The notes beneath the pieces were generated by a model, which was given only the letters and a program-made list of their open reading frames with translations, was not told the origin of the DNA and ran no database searches. A stretch of DNA of 64,000 nt, taken from Variovorax sp. S12S4. GTDB lineage: Bacteria; Pseudomonadota; Gammaproteobacteria; Burkholderiales; Burkholderiaceae_C. The translations under genes were made by a program, and so were the position numbers. The stretch spans positions 1,054,001-1,118,000 of the forward strand of contig NZ_JALPKR020000002.1 in the NCBI RefSeq assembly GCF_023195515.1, written 5' to 3'. Shown here piece by piece: positions 45,806-54,641 of this stretch; the stretch's first letter is position 1, and each line of letters opens with the position of its first letter.

Positions 45806-46645
45806 CTACTGGAACATCACCCACTCGGGCCGCATGTTGAAGCGCACCGGGAGAATGCTCACCCCCAGCCCGCTGGTCACGTACATGCGCTTGTCCTTGT
45901 GCGCGATCCAGCCATAGGCCCATTCGCGCGGCGCGCGCCCTGGCACGACCAGTGCGCCGTAGCCCGGCACGCTGATCTGCCCGCCGTGCGTGTGCGCGGC
46001 CACCACCAGCCCCTGGGTACGCGGCATGGTCGCGAAGCTGAAGGGGTCGTGCATCATGACGAGCGTGGCGGCGCCCTTCGGCACACCGGCCAGTGCCTTG
46101 TCCGGCTCCGAATGGCCGGTCGAGTCATCGCCGATGCCGACCACCCAGATGTCATGGCCCGGCAGGCGCACCGAGGCGTTTTCGAGCACGCGGATGCCCT
46201 GTGCAGACAAGGCCCGCGCCGTGCGCTCGCCGTCGTGCCACCAGTCGTGGTTGCCGAGCACTGCATACACGCCCTGCGGCGCTTTCAGGCGGCCCAGCAC
46301 GGCAGCCATTTCCTCGATCGACAGGTCTTCGTCGCCACCCGAACCCGCAAGAAAGTCGCCGGGCAGCAGGATCACGTCGGGCTGCGCGGCGTTGATCTGG
46401 TCGACAATGCGCGCAGCGCGCTCCACGCTGGTAATGCGCCATGCCGAGCGCGTGGTGAGATGCCAATCGCCCGCCATGGCCACCTTGAGTCCGGCGGGCG
46501 CCTGCCAATGCGCCGAACTCAACGGCTCGACGCGTGCCGCGACCCAGCGCGGCTCGATGGCTACCGTCCAGACGGCCAGCGCCAGCAGCAGGACCGCCGC
46601 CGCGGTCCGGAGCACCGGCAGCCGGCGGCGCGTACCGGCGCTCAC
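45806..46645 (-). CDS. Metallophosphoesterase, membrane-anchored (YaeI-like)
   Basis: Calcineurin-like phosphoesterase of 279 residues. One membrane span at the N-terminus (LRTAAAVLLLALAVWTVAI) places the catalytic domain outside the cytoplasm. Metal motifs: MAGDWHLTTRS, LLPGDFLAGSGGD, LGNHDWWHDG, MMHDPFS and AAHTHGGQIS. In the first motif the usual DxH is DWH, so it is conserved. The GTG start at 46645 overlaps the acyl-CoA dehydrogenase stop (GTGA). YaeI-type homologs hydrolyse UDP-diacylglucosamine or other phosphodiesters; the substrate here is not known. Confidence 0.87.
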   Translation of the reverse strand: MSAGTRRRLPVLRTAAAVLLLALAVWTVAIEPRWVAARVEPLSSAHWQAPAGLKVAMAGDWHLTTRSAWRITSVERAARIVDQINAAQPDVILLPGDFLAGSGGDEDLSIEEMAAVLGRLKAPQGVYAVLGNHDWWHDGERTARALSAQGIRVLENASVRLPGHDIWVVGIGDDSTGHSEPDKALAGVPKGAATLVMMHDPFSFATMPRTQGLVVAAHTHGGQISVPGYGALVVPGRAPREWAYGWIAHKDKRMYVTSGLGVSILPVRFNMRPEWVMFQ

Positions 46646-47772
46646 GCCAGCGCGCGTTGAATCAGCAGCTTCTGGATGTCGGACGTGCCTTCGTAGATCT
46701 GGCACACCCGCACGTCGCGGTAGATGCGCTCGAGCGGAAAGTCGTTCACGTAGCCGTAGCCGCCCAGCGTCTGGATGGCGGCGCTGCACACGCGCTCGGC
46801 CATTTCGCTCGCGAACAGCTTGGCCATGGCCGCTTCCTTCAGGCACGGGCGGCCGGCGTCGCGCAGGCTCGCGGCGTGCCAGATGAGCTGGCGGGCGGCT
46901 TCGAGTTGCGTGGCGCATTCGGCCAGGCGAAAGCCCACGGCCTGCTGTTCGAAGATCGAACCGCCGAAGGCCTGGCGCTCCTTGGCGTAGGCCAGCGCCA
47001 CCTCGAACGCGCTGCGCGCCATGCCCACGCTCTGCGCCGCAATGCCGATGCGACCACCTTCGAGCGCGCCCAGCGCGATCTTGTAACCCTCGCCCTCCGC
47101 ACCGATGAGGTTTTCCGCCGGAATGCGGCAGCCGTCGAAATTGATCTGCGCGGTGTCGCTGCTGTGCTGGCCGAGCTTGTCTTCGAGGCGCGCGACGCTG
47201 TAGCCGGGCGCATTGGTGGGCACGATGAACGCGCTCATGCCGCGCTTGCCCGCGCCTTTGTCGGTCACTGCGATGACGATGGCGACTTGGCCGTTCTTGC
47301 CGCTGGTGATGAACTGCTTCACGCCGTCGATCACGTAGCCGTCTGTGTCTTTCCGCGCCGTGGTGCGCAGGCTCGACGCATCGCTGCCGGCCTGCGGTTC
47401 GGTCAGGCAGAAGGCGCCGAGCATCTGTCCTTGCGCCAGCGGTTCGAGCCACTGCTTCTTCTGCTGCGCGTTGCCGTAGCGCATGAGGATGGCATTGACC
47501 GGGCAGTTGGTCACGCTGATGGCCGTGCTGGTGCCGCCGTCGCCGGCCGCGATTTCTTCGAGTACCAGCGCGAGCGTCAGGTAGTCGAGCCCCGCGCCGC
47601 CATGCTCTTCCGGCACGCAGATGCCGTAGGCGCCCAGTGCCGCAAGGCCCTGGTGCGCTTCCTTCGGAAAGCTGTGTTCGCGGTCCCACTTCGGAGCGTT
47701 GGGCCAGAGTTCGGCCTGCGAAAAATCGCGCACCGCGTCGCGGATGGCTTCCTGGTCGGCACTGAGCAGCAT
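46642..47772 (-). CDS. Acyl-CoA dehydrogenase (short-chain/butyryl-CoA type)
   Basis: FAD dehydrogenase of 376 residues for beta-oxidation. Marks are FCLTEPQAGSDASSLRT, the canonical catalytic Glu in CQIYEGTSDIQKLLI, and IQTLGGYGYVNDFPLERIYR. It resembles short-chain acyl-CoA dehydrogenases more than isovaleryl-CoA dehydrogenase. Its stop overlaps the metallophosphoesterase GTG start, and the M20 peptidase gene ends 32 bases upstream, so the three form an operon. The thiolase nearby could work on its product chain. Exact acyl length preference is unknown. Confidence 0.9.
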   Translation of the reverse strand: MLLSADQEAIRDAVRDFSQAELWPNAPKWDREHSFPKEAHQGLAALGAYGICVPEEHGGAGLDYLTLALVLEEIAAGDGGTSTAISVTNCPVNAILMRYGNAQQKKQWLEPLAQGQMLGAFCLTEPQAGSDASSLRTTARKDTDGYVIDGVKQFITSGKNGQVAIVIAVTDKGAGKRGMSAFIVPTNAPGYSVARLEDKLGQHSSDTAQINFDGCRIPAENLIGAEGEGYKIALGALEGGRIGIAAQSVGMARSAFEVALAYAKERQAFGGSIFEQQAVGFRLAECATQLEAARQLIWHAASLRDAGRPCLKEAAMAKLFASEMAERVCSAAIQTLGGYGYVNDFPLERIYRDVRVCQIYEGTSDIQKLLIQRALA

Positions 47773-47804
47773 GGTGTGTCTCCTGTCTTTTTATTCTTGC
47801 GTAC

Positions 47805-49055
47805 TTACTTGCCGGCGCCCAAGTCCATGATGAGCCGCGCCGCCATGTACAGGCGCCGTGGAATCGCGCTGATGTCGACGTATTCAGCCTTGTCGCTGTG
47901 ATAGCCGAAGCCCGGCAGGCCCAGGCTTTCGATCACCGGCTTGCCCGAGAGCGCTGCGTAGGCTGCATCGGTGCCGCCGCCGGTGCGTTCTTCGACGCCC
48001 AGCGTGCCGCCGGCTTCCTTGTAGAAAGCCACGGCCTTTTCGACCAACTTCTTGCCGCCTTCGCCCGCGTTGAAGGCCGGGCGGCCGCGCGTGATCAACA
48101 CCTTGACGTCCGATTCCGGCAGCTTCTTTTGCTGCGCCTTTTCTTCGAGTGTCTTCATGGCGGCCTCGAAGTCTTCGTTCTGCGCGTAGCGCACGTCGGC
48201 ATTGAGCGTGGCGCTGGCGGGAATGATGTTCGACACGCTGCCGGCCTTGGCAATGGTCCAGTTGAAGCGCAGGTGCTTGGCCTTGTCGTCGATGCTCATG
48301 GTGCGCAGCACCAGGTCGGACGCCTCCACGAGCGCGTTCACGCCCAGGTCGGGCGCGGCACCGGCGTGCGAGGCCTTGCCGGTGATGTTGACCTGTACGT
48401 AGGCAATGCCCGAGGTGCCGAGCGATAGCTTTTCGTCGCCGGCGGCCGTGGGTTCGAAGGACAGCACGTAGTCGGCCTGCTTGGCTTCTTCCTGGATCAG
48501 GTCGCGCGAGCCGAAGGAGCCTTTTTCCTCGTCGGTGTTGAAGAGCACGGTGATGGTGCCGTAGTCGCGCACGCCGTAGTCCTTGAGCAGCTTCAGCGTG
48601 TGCAGGATGACGGCGTTGCCGCCCTTGTCGTCGGCAATGCCGGGGCCGTAGGCCTTGTTGCCCTCGATGCGGAAAGGCGCCTTCGCGAGCGTGCCCTTGA
48701 GGTACACGGTGTCCATGTGCGACATCAGCAGCAGGTTCTTGCCGCCCCTGCCCTTGATCTTGCCGACGATGTTGTCGCCCACCGCGAGCCCGGCCGACTT
48801 GCTGCGCGTGACGGTGAAGCCGAGGTTCTTGAGTTCGGCCTCGAGATAGTTGCCGGCAGCCGCAATGCCTTCGGCATCGCCCGTGCCGGTTTCGATGTTG
48901 ACGAGCTGCTCCAGCGTCTTGAGCACCGCGGGCTGCGCATCGGTCGCGGCCTGGAAGAGCACGTTGTCGCGTTTCTGCGCCCAGCCGGCGGCGGGCGCAA
49001 GAAAGGCGCCGGCGAGCAAGGCCGTCATGACGGTACGTTGGATGGATGGGCGCAT
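47805..49055 (-). CDS. M20 family metallopeptidase (glutamate carboxypeptidase-like), secreted
   Basis: Zinc peptidase of 416 residues with a signal peptide (MRPSIQRTVMTALLAGAFLA, cleaved after GWA). Zinc and catalytic residues lie in LLMSHMDTVY, GPGIADDKGG, LFNTDEEKGSFGS (general-base Glu) and GFGYHSDKAEYV. It resembles carboxypeptidase G2, which removes glutamate from folates and N-acyl glutamates in the periplasm. The start at 49055 has AGGAGG 8 bases upstream. It is first of an operon with acyl-CoA dehydrogenase and metallophosphoesterase. A terminator for the thiolase lies between this gene and the one upstream. Confidence 0.9.
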   Translation of the reverse strand: MRPSIQRTVMTALLAGAFLAPAAGWAQKRDNVLFQAATDAQPAVLKTLEQLVNIETGTGDAEGIAAAGNYLEAELKNLGFTVTRSKSAGLAVGDNIVGKIKGRGGKNLLLMSHMDTVYLKGTLAKAPFRIEGNKAYGPGIADDKGGNAVILHTLKLLKDYGVRDYGTITVLFNTDEEKGSFGSRDLIQEEAKQADYVLSFEPTAAGDEKLSLGTSGIAYVQVNITGKASHAGAAPDLGVNALVEASDLVLRTMSIDDKAKHLRFNWTIAKAGSVSNIIPASATLNADVRYAQNEDFEAAMKTLEEKAQQKKLPESDVKVLITRGRPAFNAGEGGKKLVEKAVAFYKEAGGTLGVEERTGGGTDAAYAALSGKPVIESLGLPGFGYHSDKAEYVDISAIPRRLYMAARLIMDLGAGK

Positions 49056-49089
49056 GAAGAACCTCCTGGCGTCTGCGATATTTTTGAAG

Positions 49090-49122
49090 AAAAACCACGA
49101 AGCGCCCCGGCAAGGGGCGCTT
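49090..49122 (-). terminator. Rho-independent terminator after the thiolase gene
   Basis: On the minus strand AAGCGCCCC (49122-49114) pairs with GGGGCGCTT (49108-49100) around a 5-base loop, followed after 4 bases by a TTTTT tract (49095-49091). The stem is perfect and lies 17 bases after the thiolase stop, ending the MerR-carbonic anhydrase-aceK-thiolase unit. Confidence 0.85.
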
Positions 49123-49138
49123 GTGGCGGTCGTTTTTA

Positions 49139-50323
49139 TCAGAGCAATTCGAGTGCCACGGCGGTGCCCTCGCCGCCGCCGATGCACAGCGTGGCCACGC
49201 CGCGCTTCTTGCCGCGCGCCTTCAGCGCATGAATGAGCGTGACCATGATGCGCGCGCCGCTGGCGCCGATGGGGTGGCCCAGCGCACAGGCGCCGCCGTT
49301 CACGTTGACGATTTCGTGCGACACGTCGAGCTCATGCATCAGAGCCATCGGCACCACGGCGAAAGCTTCGTTCACTTCCCACAGATCGACGTCCTTGACC
49401 GTCCAGCCGGTCTTCTTGAACAGCTTGGCCACGGCGCCGACCGGTGCGGTGGAAAACCACTCGGGCTGCTGCGCATGCGTGGCATGGCCGACGATGCGCG
49501 CGATGGGCTTGGCGCCGATCTTCTTCGCGTGCGACTCGGTCATCATCACCAGCGCCGCGGCACCGTCGTTGATCGACGAGCTCGATGCGGCGGTGATGGT
49601 GCCGTTCTCTTTCTTGAACGCGGGCTTGAGCGTGGCAATCTTGTCGAGCTTGACCTTGCCCGGACCCTCGTCGATGGAAATGACGGTGTCGCCGCCGCGG
49701 CCCTTCACGGTGACGGGCGTGATCTCGTCCTTGAACGCGCCGGACTCGGTGGCCGCCTTGGCGCGCTGCACGCTGGCAATGGCAAAGGCGTCTTGCTGCT
49801 CGCGCGTGAACTTGTACTTGGCGGCGCAGTCTTCGCCGAAGGTGCCCATCGAGCGGCCCGGCTGGTAGGCGTCTTCGAGGCCGTCGAGCATCATGTGGTC
49901 ATAGATCTTGTCGTGGCCCATGCGGTAGCCGCCGCGGCCCTTGAGCATGAGGTAGGGCGCGTTGGTCATGCTTTCCATGCCGCCTGCCACCATCACCTCG
50001 TGCGTGCCGGCCAGCAGCAAATCATGCGCGAGCATGGCGGCCTTCATGGCCGAGCCGCACATCTTGCTGAGCGTGACCGCGCCCGCGCTGTCGGGCAGGC
50101 CGCCCTTGTAGGCAGCCTGGCGCGCCGGCGCCTGGCCCTGGCCCGCCATGAGGCAGTTGCCGAACAGCACTTCGCCCACGCTGTCGGGTGCAATGCCGGC
50201 GCGCTCCACGGCGGCCTTGATGGCGGCGCCGCCGAGGTCGTGCGCGGAGAGGGAAGAAAAGTCGCCTTGGAAGCTACCCATGGGGGTGCGGGCGGCGCCG
50301 ACGATAACGATGGATTCGGACAT
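49139..50323 (-). CDS. Acetyl-CoA C-acetyltransferase (thiolase)
   Basis: Thiolase of 394 residues that joins or splits acetoacetyl-CoA. The nucleophilic Cys is in LSKMCGSAMKA (about residue 89), the second active-site pair is HPIGASG and the C-terminal Cys is in LCIGGGEGTAVAL. NGGACALGHPIG and MGGMESMTNAP are also typical. It starts at ATG 50323 with AAGGAGA upstream, 51 bases after aceK on the same strand. It can complete leucine and fatty acid breakdown and also supply acetoacetyl-CoA for polyhydroxybutyrate; which is dominant cannot be told. Confidence 0.93.
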   Translation of the reverse strand: MSESIVIVGAARTPMGSFQGDFSSLSAHDLGGAAIKAAVERAGIAPDSVGEVLFGNCLMAGQGQAPARQAAYKGGLPDSAGAVTLSKMCGSAMKAAMLAHDLLLAGTHEVMVAGGMESMTNAPYLMLKGRGGYRMGHDKIYDHMMLDGLEDAYQPGRSMGTFGEDCAAKYKFTREQQDAFAIASVQRAKAATESGAFKDEITPVTVKGRGGDTVISIDEGPGKVKLDKIATLKPAFKKENGTITAASSSSINDGAAALVMMTESHAKKIGAKPIARIVGHATHAQQPEWFSTAPVGAVAKLFKKTGWTVKDVDLWEVNEAFAVVPMALMHELDVSHEIVNVNGGACALGHPIGASGARIMVTLIHALKARGKKRGVATLCIGGGEGTAVALELL

Positions 50324-50374
50324 GGTGATCTCCTTCGGAAAGTTGAAAGGTGTCGCGGTGGACCGGGGTCTCAA

Positions 50375-52195
50375 TCAAAAATGCGTCGCATGTCCGTCGT
50401 GCGGAAAGCGCTGCGCTTCTTCGTACGGGAACACATCGAGCATCTGCCCGGCCTGGATGCGTTCCTTGTGGTGCTGCCAGAAGGCGGCGTCGAGCAGGTC
50501 GGCGTGGTGCGCCATGAAGGCTTCGCGCACCGCGTCGTTGCCCAGCAGGAAGGGGCCGAAGGTTTCAGGAAACACGTCCTTCGGGCCCACTGAGTACCAG
50601 ACCTCGCCGCTCATCTCGTCTTCCTCGTTGCGCGCCGCGGGCACCTTGCGGAACTGGCAATCGGTGATGTATTCGATTTCGTCGTAGTCGTAGAACACGA
50701 CCTTGCCTCCGCGCGTGACGCCGAAGTTCTTCCACAGCATGTCGCCAGGAAAGATGTTGGCGGCCACCATGTCCTTGATGGCGTTGCCGTATTCGACGAC
50801 CGCGTGTTCCAGCTGCTCTTGCGCGCGCTTGGCATGCGCCGGGCTCTCCGGGTTGGCCAGCGTGTCGAAGGCTTCCTGCAGAAAGATGTTGAGCGGGATC
50901 ATGCGGCGCTCGATGTAGACGTGCTTGAGCACCAGCTCCATCTCCCCGTTGCCGTCGCGGTCGGCAATCTCGAGCTGGCTGGGCGCGAACTTCTGGATTT
51001 CCTCGATCAGCTCGGGCTCGAAGCGGTCGAGCGGAAAACCCACGTCGCTGTACTCCAGCGTGTCGGCCATGCGGCCGACGCGGTCGTGCTGCTTCACCAG
51101 CAGGTACTTGCCCTTGATCTGCTCGCGCGTGGTGTCTTTCTGCGGCGGATAGAAGTCCTTGATGACCTTGAACACGAAAGGAAACGAAGGCAGGTCGAAC
51201 ACCAGCATGACCATGCCCTTGATGCCCGGTGCAATGCGGAAGCGGTCGCTCGAATAATTGAGGTGCGAAAGAAAGTCGCGGTAGAACAGCGTCTTGCCCT
51301 GCTTTGCGAGGCCCAGCGCGTTGTAGATTTCGGCGCGCGGCTTGCGCGGCATGAGCGAGCGCAGGAACTGCACGCACGCCGAGGGCACTTCCATGTCGAC
51401 CATGAAGTAGGCGCGCGCAAAGCTGAAGAGCATCTGCAGGTCGTCTTCGCCGAAGAGCGCCGCATCCACGTAGAACTTGCCATGCCTGTCGTGCAGTATG
51501 GGCAGCGAGAACGGCAGCTCGACAAAGCCGTTCATGATCTTGCCGACGACGTAGGCGCCCTTGTTGCGGTAGAACAGGCCCGAGAGCACCTGGATCTGGA
51601 AGTTGGCGCGCAGCTTCACCTGGTGAAAGCGCCCCATGATCGCGTGCGCCACGCGCTCGGCATCGCGCCGCTTGTTGGCAAAGCTGCCCTGCAGGCCGTA
51701 GTCGTCCAGCATCTGCTCGATGGTGTCGGCCAGCGTGTCGTGCGATGGGTAGTAGGGCCTGTACGTGGGCGCGCCGCGCGGCTCGATGTATTCGGTGCTG
51801 ATGGCCGGCCGAACGAAGATGAAGTCGTTCTGAAAGTAGGCGCGGTGCAGGATCTTCGTCGTGACCGAGTTGAAGAAGCTCTCGGCCAGCTCGGGCTGGT
51901 GGTGGTCCACCAGAAGGCCGATGAAGTGCAGCTTGACCTGGTGCCACACCTCCATCGGCTGGTCGCCGGCCTTGAACTCCTTCTCGAGCCGGGCCACGGC
52001 TTCGTTCACCCGCAGGTCATAGAACTCGATGCGCTCGCGCTGCGCGCGCTGCTGGCCGTGCCAGTCGGCCGTTTCAAAGCGGTGCTTGGCACGGGCCGAT
52101 TCGGCGCGGAAGAGGCTGTAATGGCGGTTGAACCCATCGATCATCGCCTTGGCGATGTCGTAAGCCAGCGGCGAATCGAGGCGCTGCGGGAACAT
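50375..52195 (-). CDS. aceK: Isocitrate dehydrogenase kinase/phosphatase
   Basis: Bifunctional enzyme of 606 residues that switches isocitrate dehydrogenase off or on by phosphorylation and so directs carbon into the glyoxylate bypass. The AceK kinase domain shows [40 protein letters not shown], and [20 protein letters not shown] (the ATP and catalytic region), then [14 protein letters not shown]. The N-terminal regulatory half is intact. It starts at ATG 52195, 4 bases after the carbonic anhydrase stop. Isocitrate lyase and malate synthase are not in the window. Grouping with a LiuR-like regulator and a thiolase suggests control by acetyl-CoA-generating catabolism. Confidence 0.96.
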   Translation of the reverse strand: MFPQRLDSPLAYDIAKAMIDGFNRHYSLFRAESARAKHRFETADWHGQQRAQRERIEFYDLRVNEAVARLEKEFKAGDQPMEVWHQVKLHFIGLLVDHHQPELAESFFNSVTTKILHRAYFQNDFIFVRPAISTEYIEPRGAPTYRPYYPSHDTLADTIEQMLDDYGLQGSFANKRRDAERVAHAIMGRFHQVKLRANFQIQVLSGLFYRNKGAYVVGKIMNGFVELPFSLPILHDRHGKFYVDAALFGEDDLQMLFSFARAYFMVDMEVPSACVQFLRSLMPRKPRAEIYNALGLAKQGKTLFYRDFLSHLNYSSDRFRIAPGIKGMVMLVFDLPSFPFVFKVIKDFYPPQKDTTREQIKGKYLLVKQHDRVGRMADTLEYSDVGFPLDRFEPELIEEIQKFAPSQLEIADRDGNGEMELVLKHVYIERRMIPLNIFLQEAFDTLANPESPAHAKRAQEQLEHAVVEYGNAIKDMVAANIFPGDMLWKNFGVTRGGKVVFYDYDEIEYITDCQFRKVPAARNEEDEMSGEVWYSVGPKDVFPETFGPFLLGNDAVREAFMAHHADLLDAAFWQHHKERIQAGQMLDVFPYEEAQRFPHDGHATHF

Positions 52196-52199
52196 GGGT

Positions 52200-52979
52200 T
52201 CAGCCGGTTTTCGTTTCGTCGCCTGCAGCGGCCTGGACGGCTTGTACGGCTGAAATGGCCGGAATGGCTTCAACGGCGATTCCGTCGGCGCCCGCCTGGC
52301 CGGACGGCGACGCGCCCAGCGGCTTGCTCCACTTGTAGCGAATGCGCTGAACCGCCGCCTTATACACCGCGTCCAGCGGCTTGGCGCCGTCGACGTTCAG
52401 GCCCAGGTCCTGCAGCAGGCCGTCGTGCACGCCGAAGGTCCAGCCGTGGATCTTGACCTTCTGGCCGCGTCCCCAGGCATCGACCATGACGGTGCTGACG
52501 GCCACGTTGACCACCTGCTCGGCCACGTTGAGCTCGCACAGCGCATCGACGCGCACGTCTTCGGGCAGGCTGTCGAGCATCACGGCGTGGCGGTCGCGCA
52601 CGTCCTGGATGTGGCGGATCCAGTTGTCGGCCAGGCCGATACGCTTGCCGCTGAGCGCCGCCTTGACGCCCGCGCAGCCGTAATGGCCCACCACCATGAT
52701 GTGCTCGACCTTCAGGTGCTCGACCGCGAATTGAATGGCCGAGAGCGCGTTCAGGTCGGAATGCACCACGATGTTGGCGACGTTGCGGTGCACGAACACC
52801 TCGCCGGGCTCGAGGCCGGTGATCTGGTTGGCGGGCACGCGGCTGTCGGAGCAGCCAATCCACATGTAGCGCGGCGTCTGCTGCTTCACCAGGCTGGTGA
52901 AGAAGCCGGGCCGGTCGCGTTCCATTTGTGCGGACCAGGCACGGTTGTGGGCAAAGAGGTCATCAAGATTGTCGGACAT
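52200..52979 (-). CDS. can: Beta-class carbonic anhydrase
   Basis: Zinc enzyme of 259 residues that interconverts CO2 and bicarbonate. Zinc ligands and catalytic dyad are in [15 protein letters not shown] and [14 protein letters not shown], with the Cys-Asp-Arg and His-x-x-Cys pattern. It is longer than E. coli Can (220) owing to a C-terminal tail rich in Ala, Gly and Val after residue 220. It lies between the MerR regulator gene (53 bases upstream) and aceK (4 bases downstream). It would supply bicarbonate for carboxylases such as methylcrotonyl-CoA carboxylase; that link is inference. Confidence 0.93.
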   Translation of the reverse strand: MSDNLDDLFAHNRAWSAQMERDRPGFFTSLVKQQTPRYMWIGCSDSRVPANQITGLEPGEVFVHRNVANIVVHSDLNALSAIQFAVEHLKVEHIMVVGHYGCAGVKAALSGKRIGLADNWIRHIQDVRDRHAVMLDSLPEDVRVDALCELNVAEQVVNVAVSTVMVDAWGRGQKVKIHGWTFGVHDGLLQDLGLNVDGAKPLDAVYKAAVQRIRYKWSKPLGASPSGQAGADGIAVEAIPAISAVQAVQAAAGDETKTG

Positions 52980-53032
52980 GGCGTGATTGTCGATGAGTCG
53001 TGATTCGGATGCGGTGTGTTTGATGTGCCCTG

Positions 53033-53431
53033 TCAGGCTGCCTTGGCCGACCGCTGGGCCTTGGCCAGTGCTGCGCGGCCTTTTTTCTCATGCTCGCGCA
53101 CTTCGGCCAGGTTGGCCTGCAGTTCGGCAAGCTGCTCTTCCAGCTGGGCGCGGTGCGCGCCCAGCACGCCGAGAAACTTCTGCAGCTGCGCCACGGTGTC
53201 GCGCGGGCTGTCGTACATGTCGAGGATTTCCTTGGCCTCCGTCAGGCTCAGGCCCAGCCGCTTGGCGCGCAGCGTGAGCGTGAGCCGCGCCCGGTCGCGC
53301 GCGCTGTAGACGCGCTGCATGCCGGCCCGCTCCGGCGTCAGCAGCCCCATGTCTTCATAGAAGCGAATGGCGCGCGTCGTCAGGTCGAACTCCTTCGCGA
53401 GCTGGCTGATGGTGAAGGTTTGCGCGGACAT
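53033..53431 (-). CDS. MerR family transcriptional regulator, LiuR-like
   Basis: Regulator of 132 residues. The N-terminal winged helix reads ISQLAKEFDLTTRAIRFYED, then MGLLTPERAGMQRVYSARDR, the pattern of LiuR, which controls branched-chain amino acid catabolism in gammaproteobacteria. A coiled-coil dimerisation segment (LEEQLAELQANLAEVREHEKK) follows. There is no metal-binding cysteine. A perfect palindrome lies upstream. It precedes carbonic anhydrase, aceK and thiolase on the same strand, likely an operon. It sits about 15 kb from the liu cluster, which has its own AraC regulator. Confidence 0.87.
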   Translation of the reverse strand: MSAQTFTISQLAKEFDLTTRAIRFYEDMGLLTPERAGMQRVYSARDRARLTLTLRAKRLGLSLTEAKEILDMYDSPRDTVAQLQKFLGVLGAHRAQLEEQLAELQANLAEVREHEKKGRAALAKAQRSAKAA

Positions 53432-53526
53432 GTATGTCTGGAATCGGTCGAAGAGCCGTCCGGAGGGGCGTTGCGGTGGCGACAGCAGGTTTGCCCCGGT
53501 CTCCCTACAATGGTGCCCCTAACCTA

Positions 53527-53546
53527 TGACGTTTACGTAAACGTCA
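53527..53546. promoter_or_regulatory. Perfect 20-bp palindrome, candidate MerR/LiuR operator
   Basis: TGACGTTTACGTAAACGTCA is fully self-complementary and lies between the divergent MerR and metallo-hydrolase genes, ending 7 bases before the plus-strand start. On the minus strand a TTGACG overlaps its edge and could be a -35 box. The element resembles the reported LiuR site as I recall it. It occupies the place of the metallo-hydrolase ribosome-binding site, so binding could also affect that gene. Confidence 0.65.
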
Positions 53547-53553
53547 ATCTTAC

Positions 53554-54624
53554 ATGAACCTCCTCGAACGCGAACTCCACTACCCACTGGGCGACACCCT
53601 GCCCGCGCCTGGCGAAGCACTGGAAGTCGCGCCGGGCGTGCGATGGATCCGCATGCGGCTGCCGTTTGCGCTCGACCACATCAACCTCTGGCTGCTGCGC
53701 GACAGCATCGACGGCGTCGAGGGCTGGACCGTGGTGGACTGCTGCATTGCCCACGACGAAGCCCGCGCGCAATGGGAGCAGGTGTTCGAAACGCAGCTGC
53801 AAGGCCTGTCGATCCTGCGCGTAATCGTCACGCACATGCACCCCGACCACATCGGCCTGGCCGACTGGCTGTGCAAGCGCTGGAGCGCGCCGCTGTGGAT
53901 CAGCTCGACCGACTACCACGTGGCCCGCGTGCTGACCTCCGCCGGCGACACGCTGGCCGGCGGCGACCAGGCCGCCAGCTTCTTTGCGTCGCATGGCCTG
54001 ACCGATCCGGAGGCAGTGGCCAAGATTCGCGCCCGCACCAACTACTACGCCAACATGGTGCCTTCGGTGCCCGAGCGCTTCACGCGCATGATGGACGGCG
54101 ACACGGTCACCATCAACGGCCACGCCTGGCGCTGCATCAGCGGCTACGGCCACGCGCCCGAGCACATTGCGCTCTACTGCGACGAGCTGAAGCTCCTGCT
54201 GGGCGGCGACATGATGCTGCCGCGCATTTCCACCAACGTGAGCGTGCATTCGGGCGAGCCCGAAGCCAACTCGCTGCGGCTCTTCCTGGACAGCATCGAC
54301 AAATTCAAGGCGCTGCCCGCCGACACGCTCGGGCTGCCTTCGCACGGCAAGCCGTTCACCGGCATTCACCGCCGCGTCGACCAGCTGCAGGAGCACCACC
54401 GCGACCGCCTGGCCGAATTGCTCGAAGCCTGCACGGCCCGCCCGCTGACTGCAGCCGAGGGCCTGCCCATTTTGTTCAAGCGCGAACTCGACCTGCACCA
54501 GATGACCTTTGCCATGGGCGAAACCGTGGCACACCTGCACCTGCTGTGGTTCTCGGGCCAGCTCAGGCGCGAACTGGGGCCGGACGGCATCTACCGCTTC
54601 GGAGCCCGCAGCGCCGCCGCGTAG
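53554..54624 (+). CDS. MBL-fold metallo-hydrolase
   Basis: Metallo-beta-lactamase-fold hydrolase of 356 residues. The metal motif THMHPDHIGLADWL (HxHxDH) is intact, with later ligands likely in GYGHAPEHIAL and LGLPSHGKPFTG. A C-terminal winged-helix-like region is typical of the group with LACTB2/BLACT_WH. Characterised relatives hydrolyse thioesters, lactones or nucleic acids; none is decided here. No clear ribosome-binding site precedes ATG 53554. It is divergent from the LiuR-like regulator, which may control it through the palindrome. An acyl-thioesterase role would fit the context but is inference. Confidence 0.88.
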   Translation: MNLLERELHYPLGDTLPAPGEALEVAPGVRWIRMRLPFALDHINLWLLRDSIDGVEGWTVVDCCIAHDEARAQWEQVFETQLQGLSILRVIVTHMHPDHIGLADWLCKRWSAPLWISSTDYHVARVLTSAGDTLAGGDQAASFFASHGLTDPEAVAKIRARTNYYANMVPSVPERFTRMMDGDTVTINGHAWRCISGYGHAPEHIALYCDELKLLLGGDMMLPRISTNVSVHSGEPEANSLRLFLDSIDKFKALPADTLGLPSHGKPFTGIHRRVDQLQEHHRDRLAELLEACTARPLTAAEGLPILFKRELDLHQMTFAMGETVAHLHLLWFSGQLRRELGPDGIYRFGARSAAA

Positions 54625-54641
54625 GGATTTAGACTCGCCGG

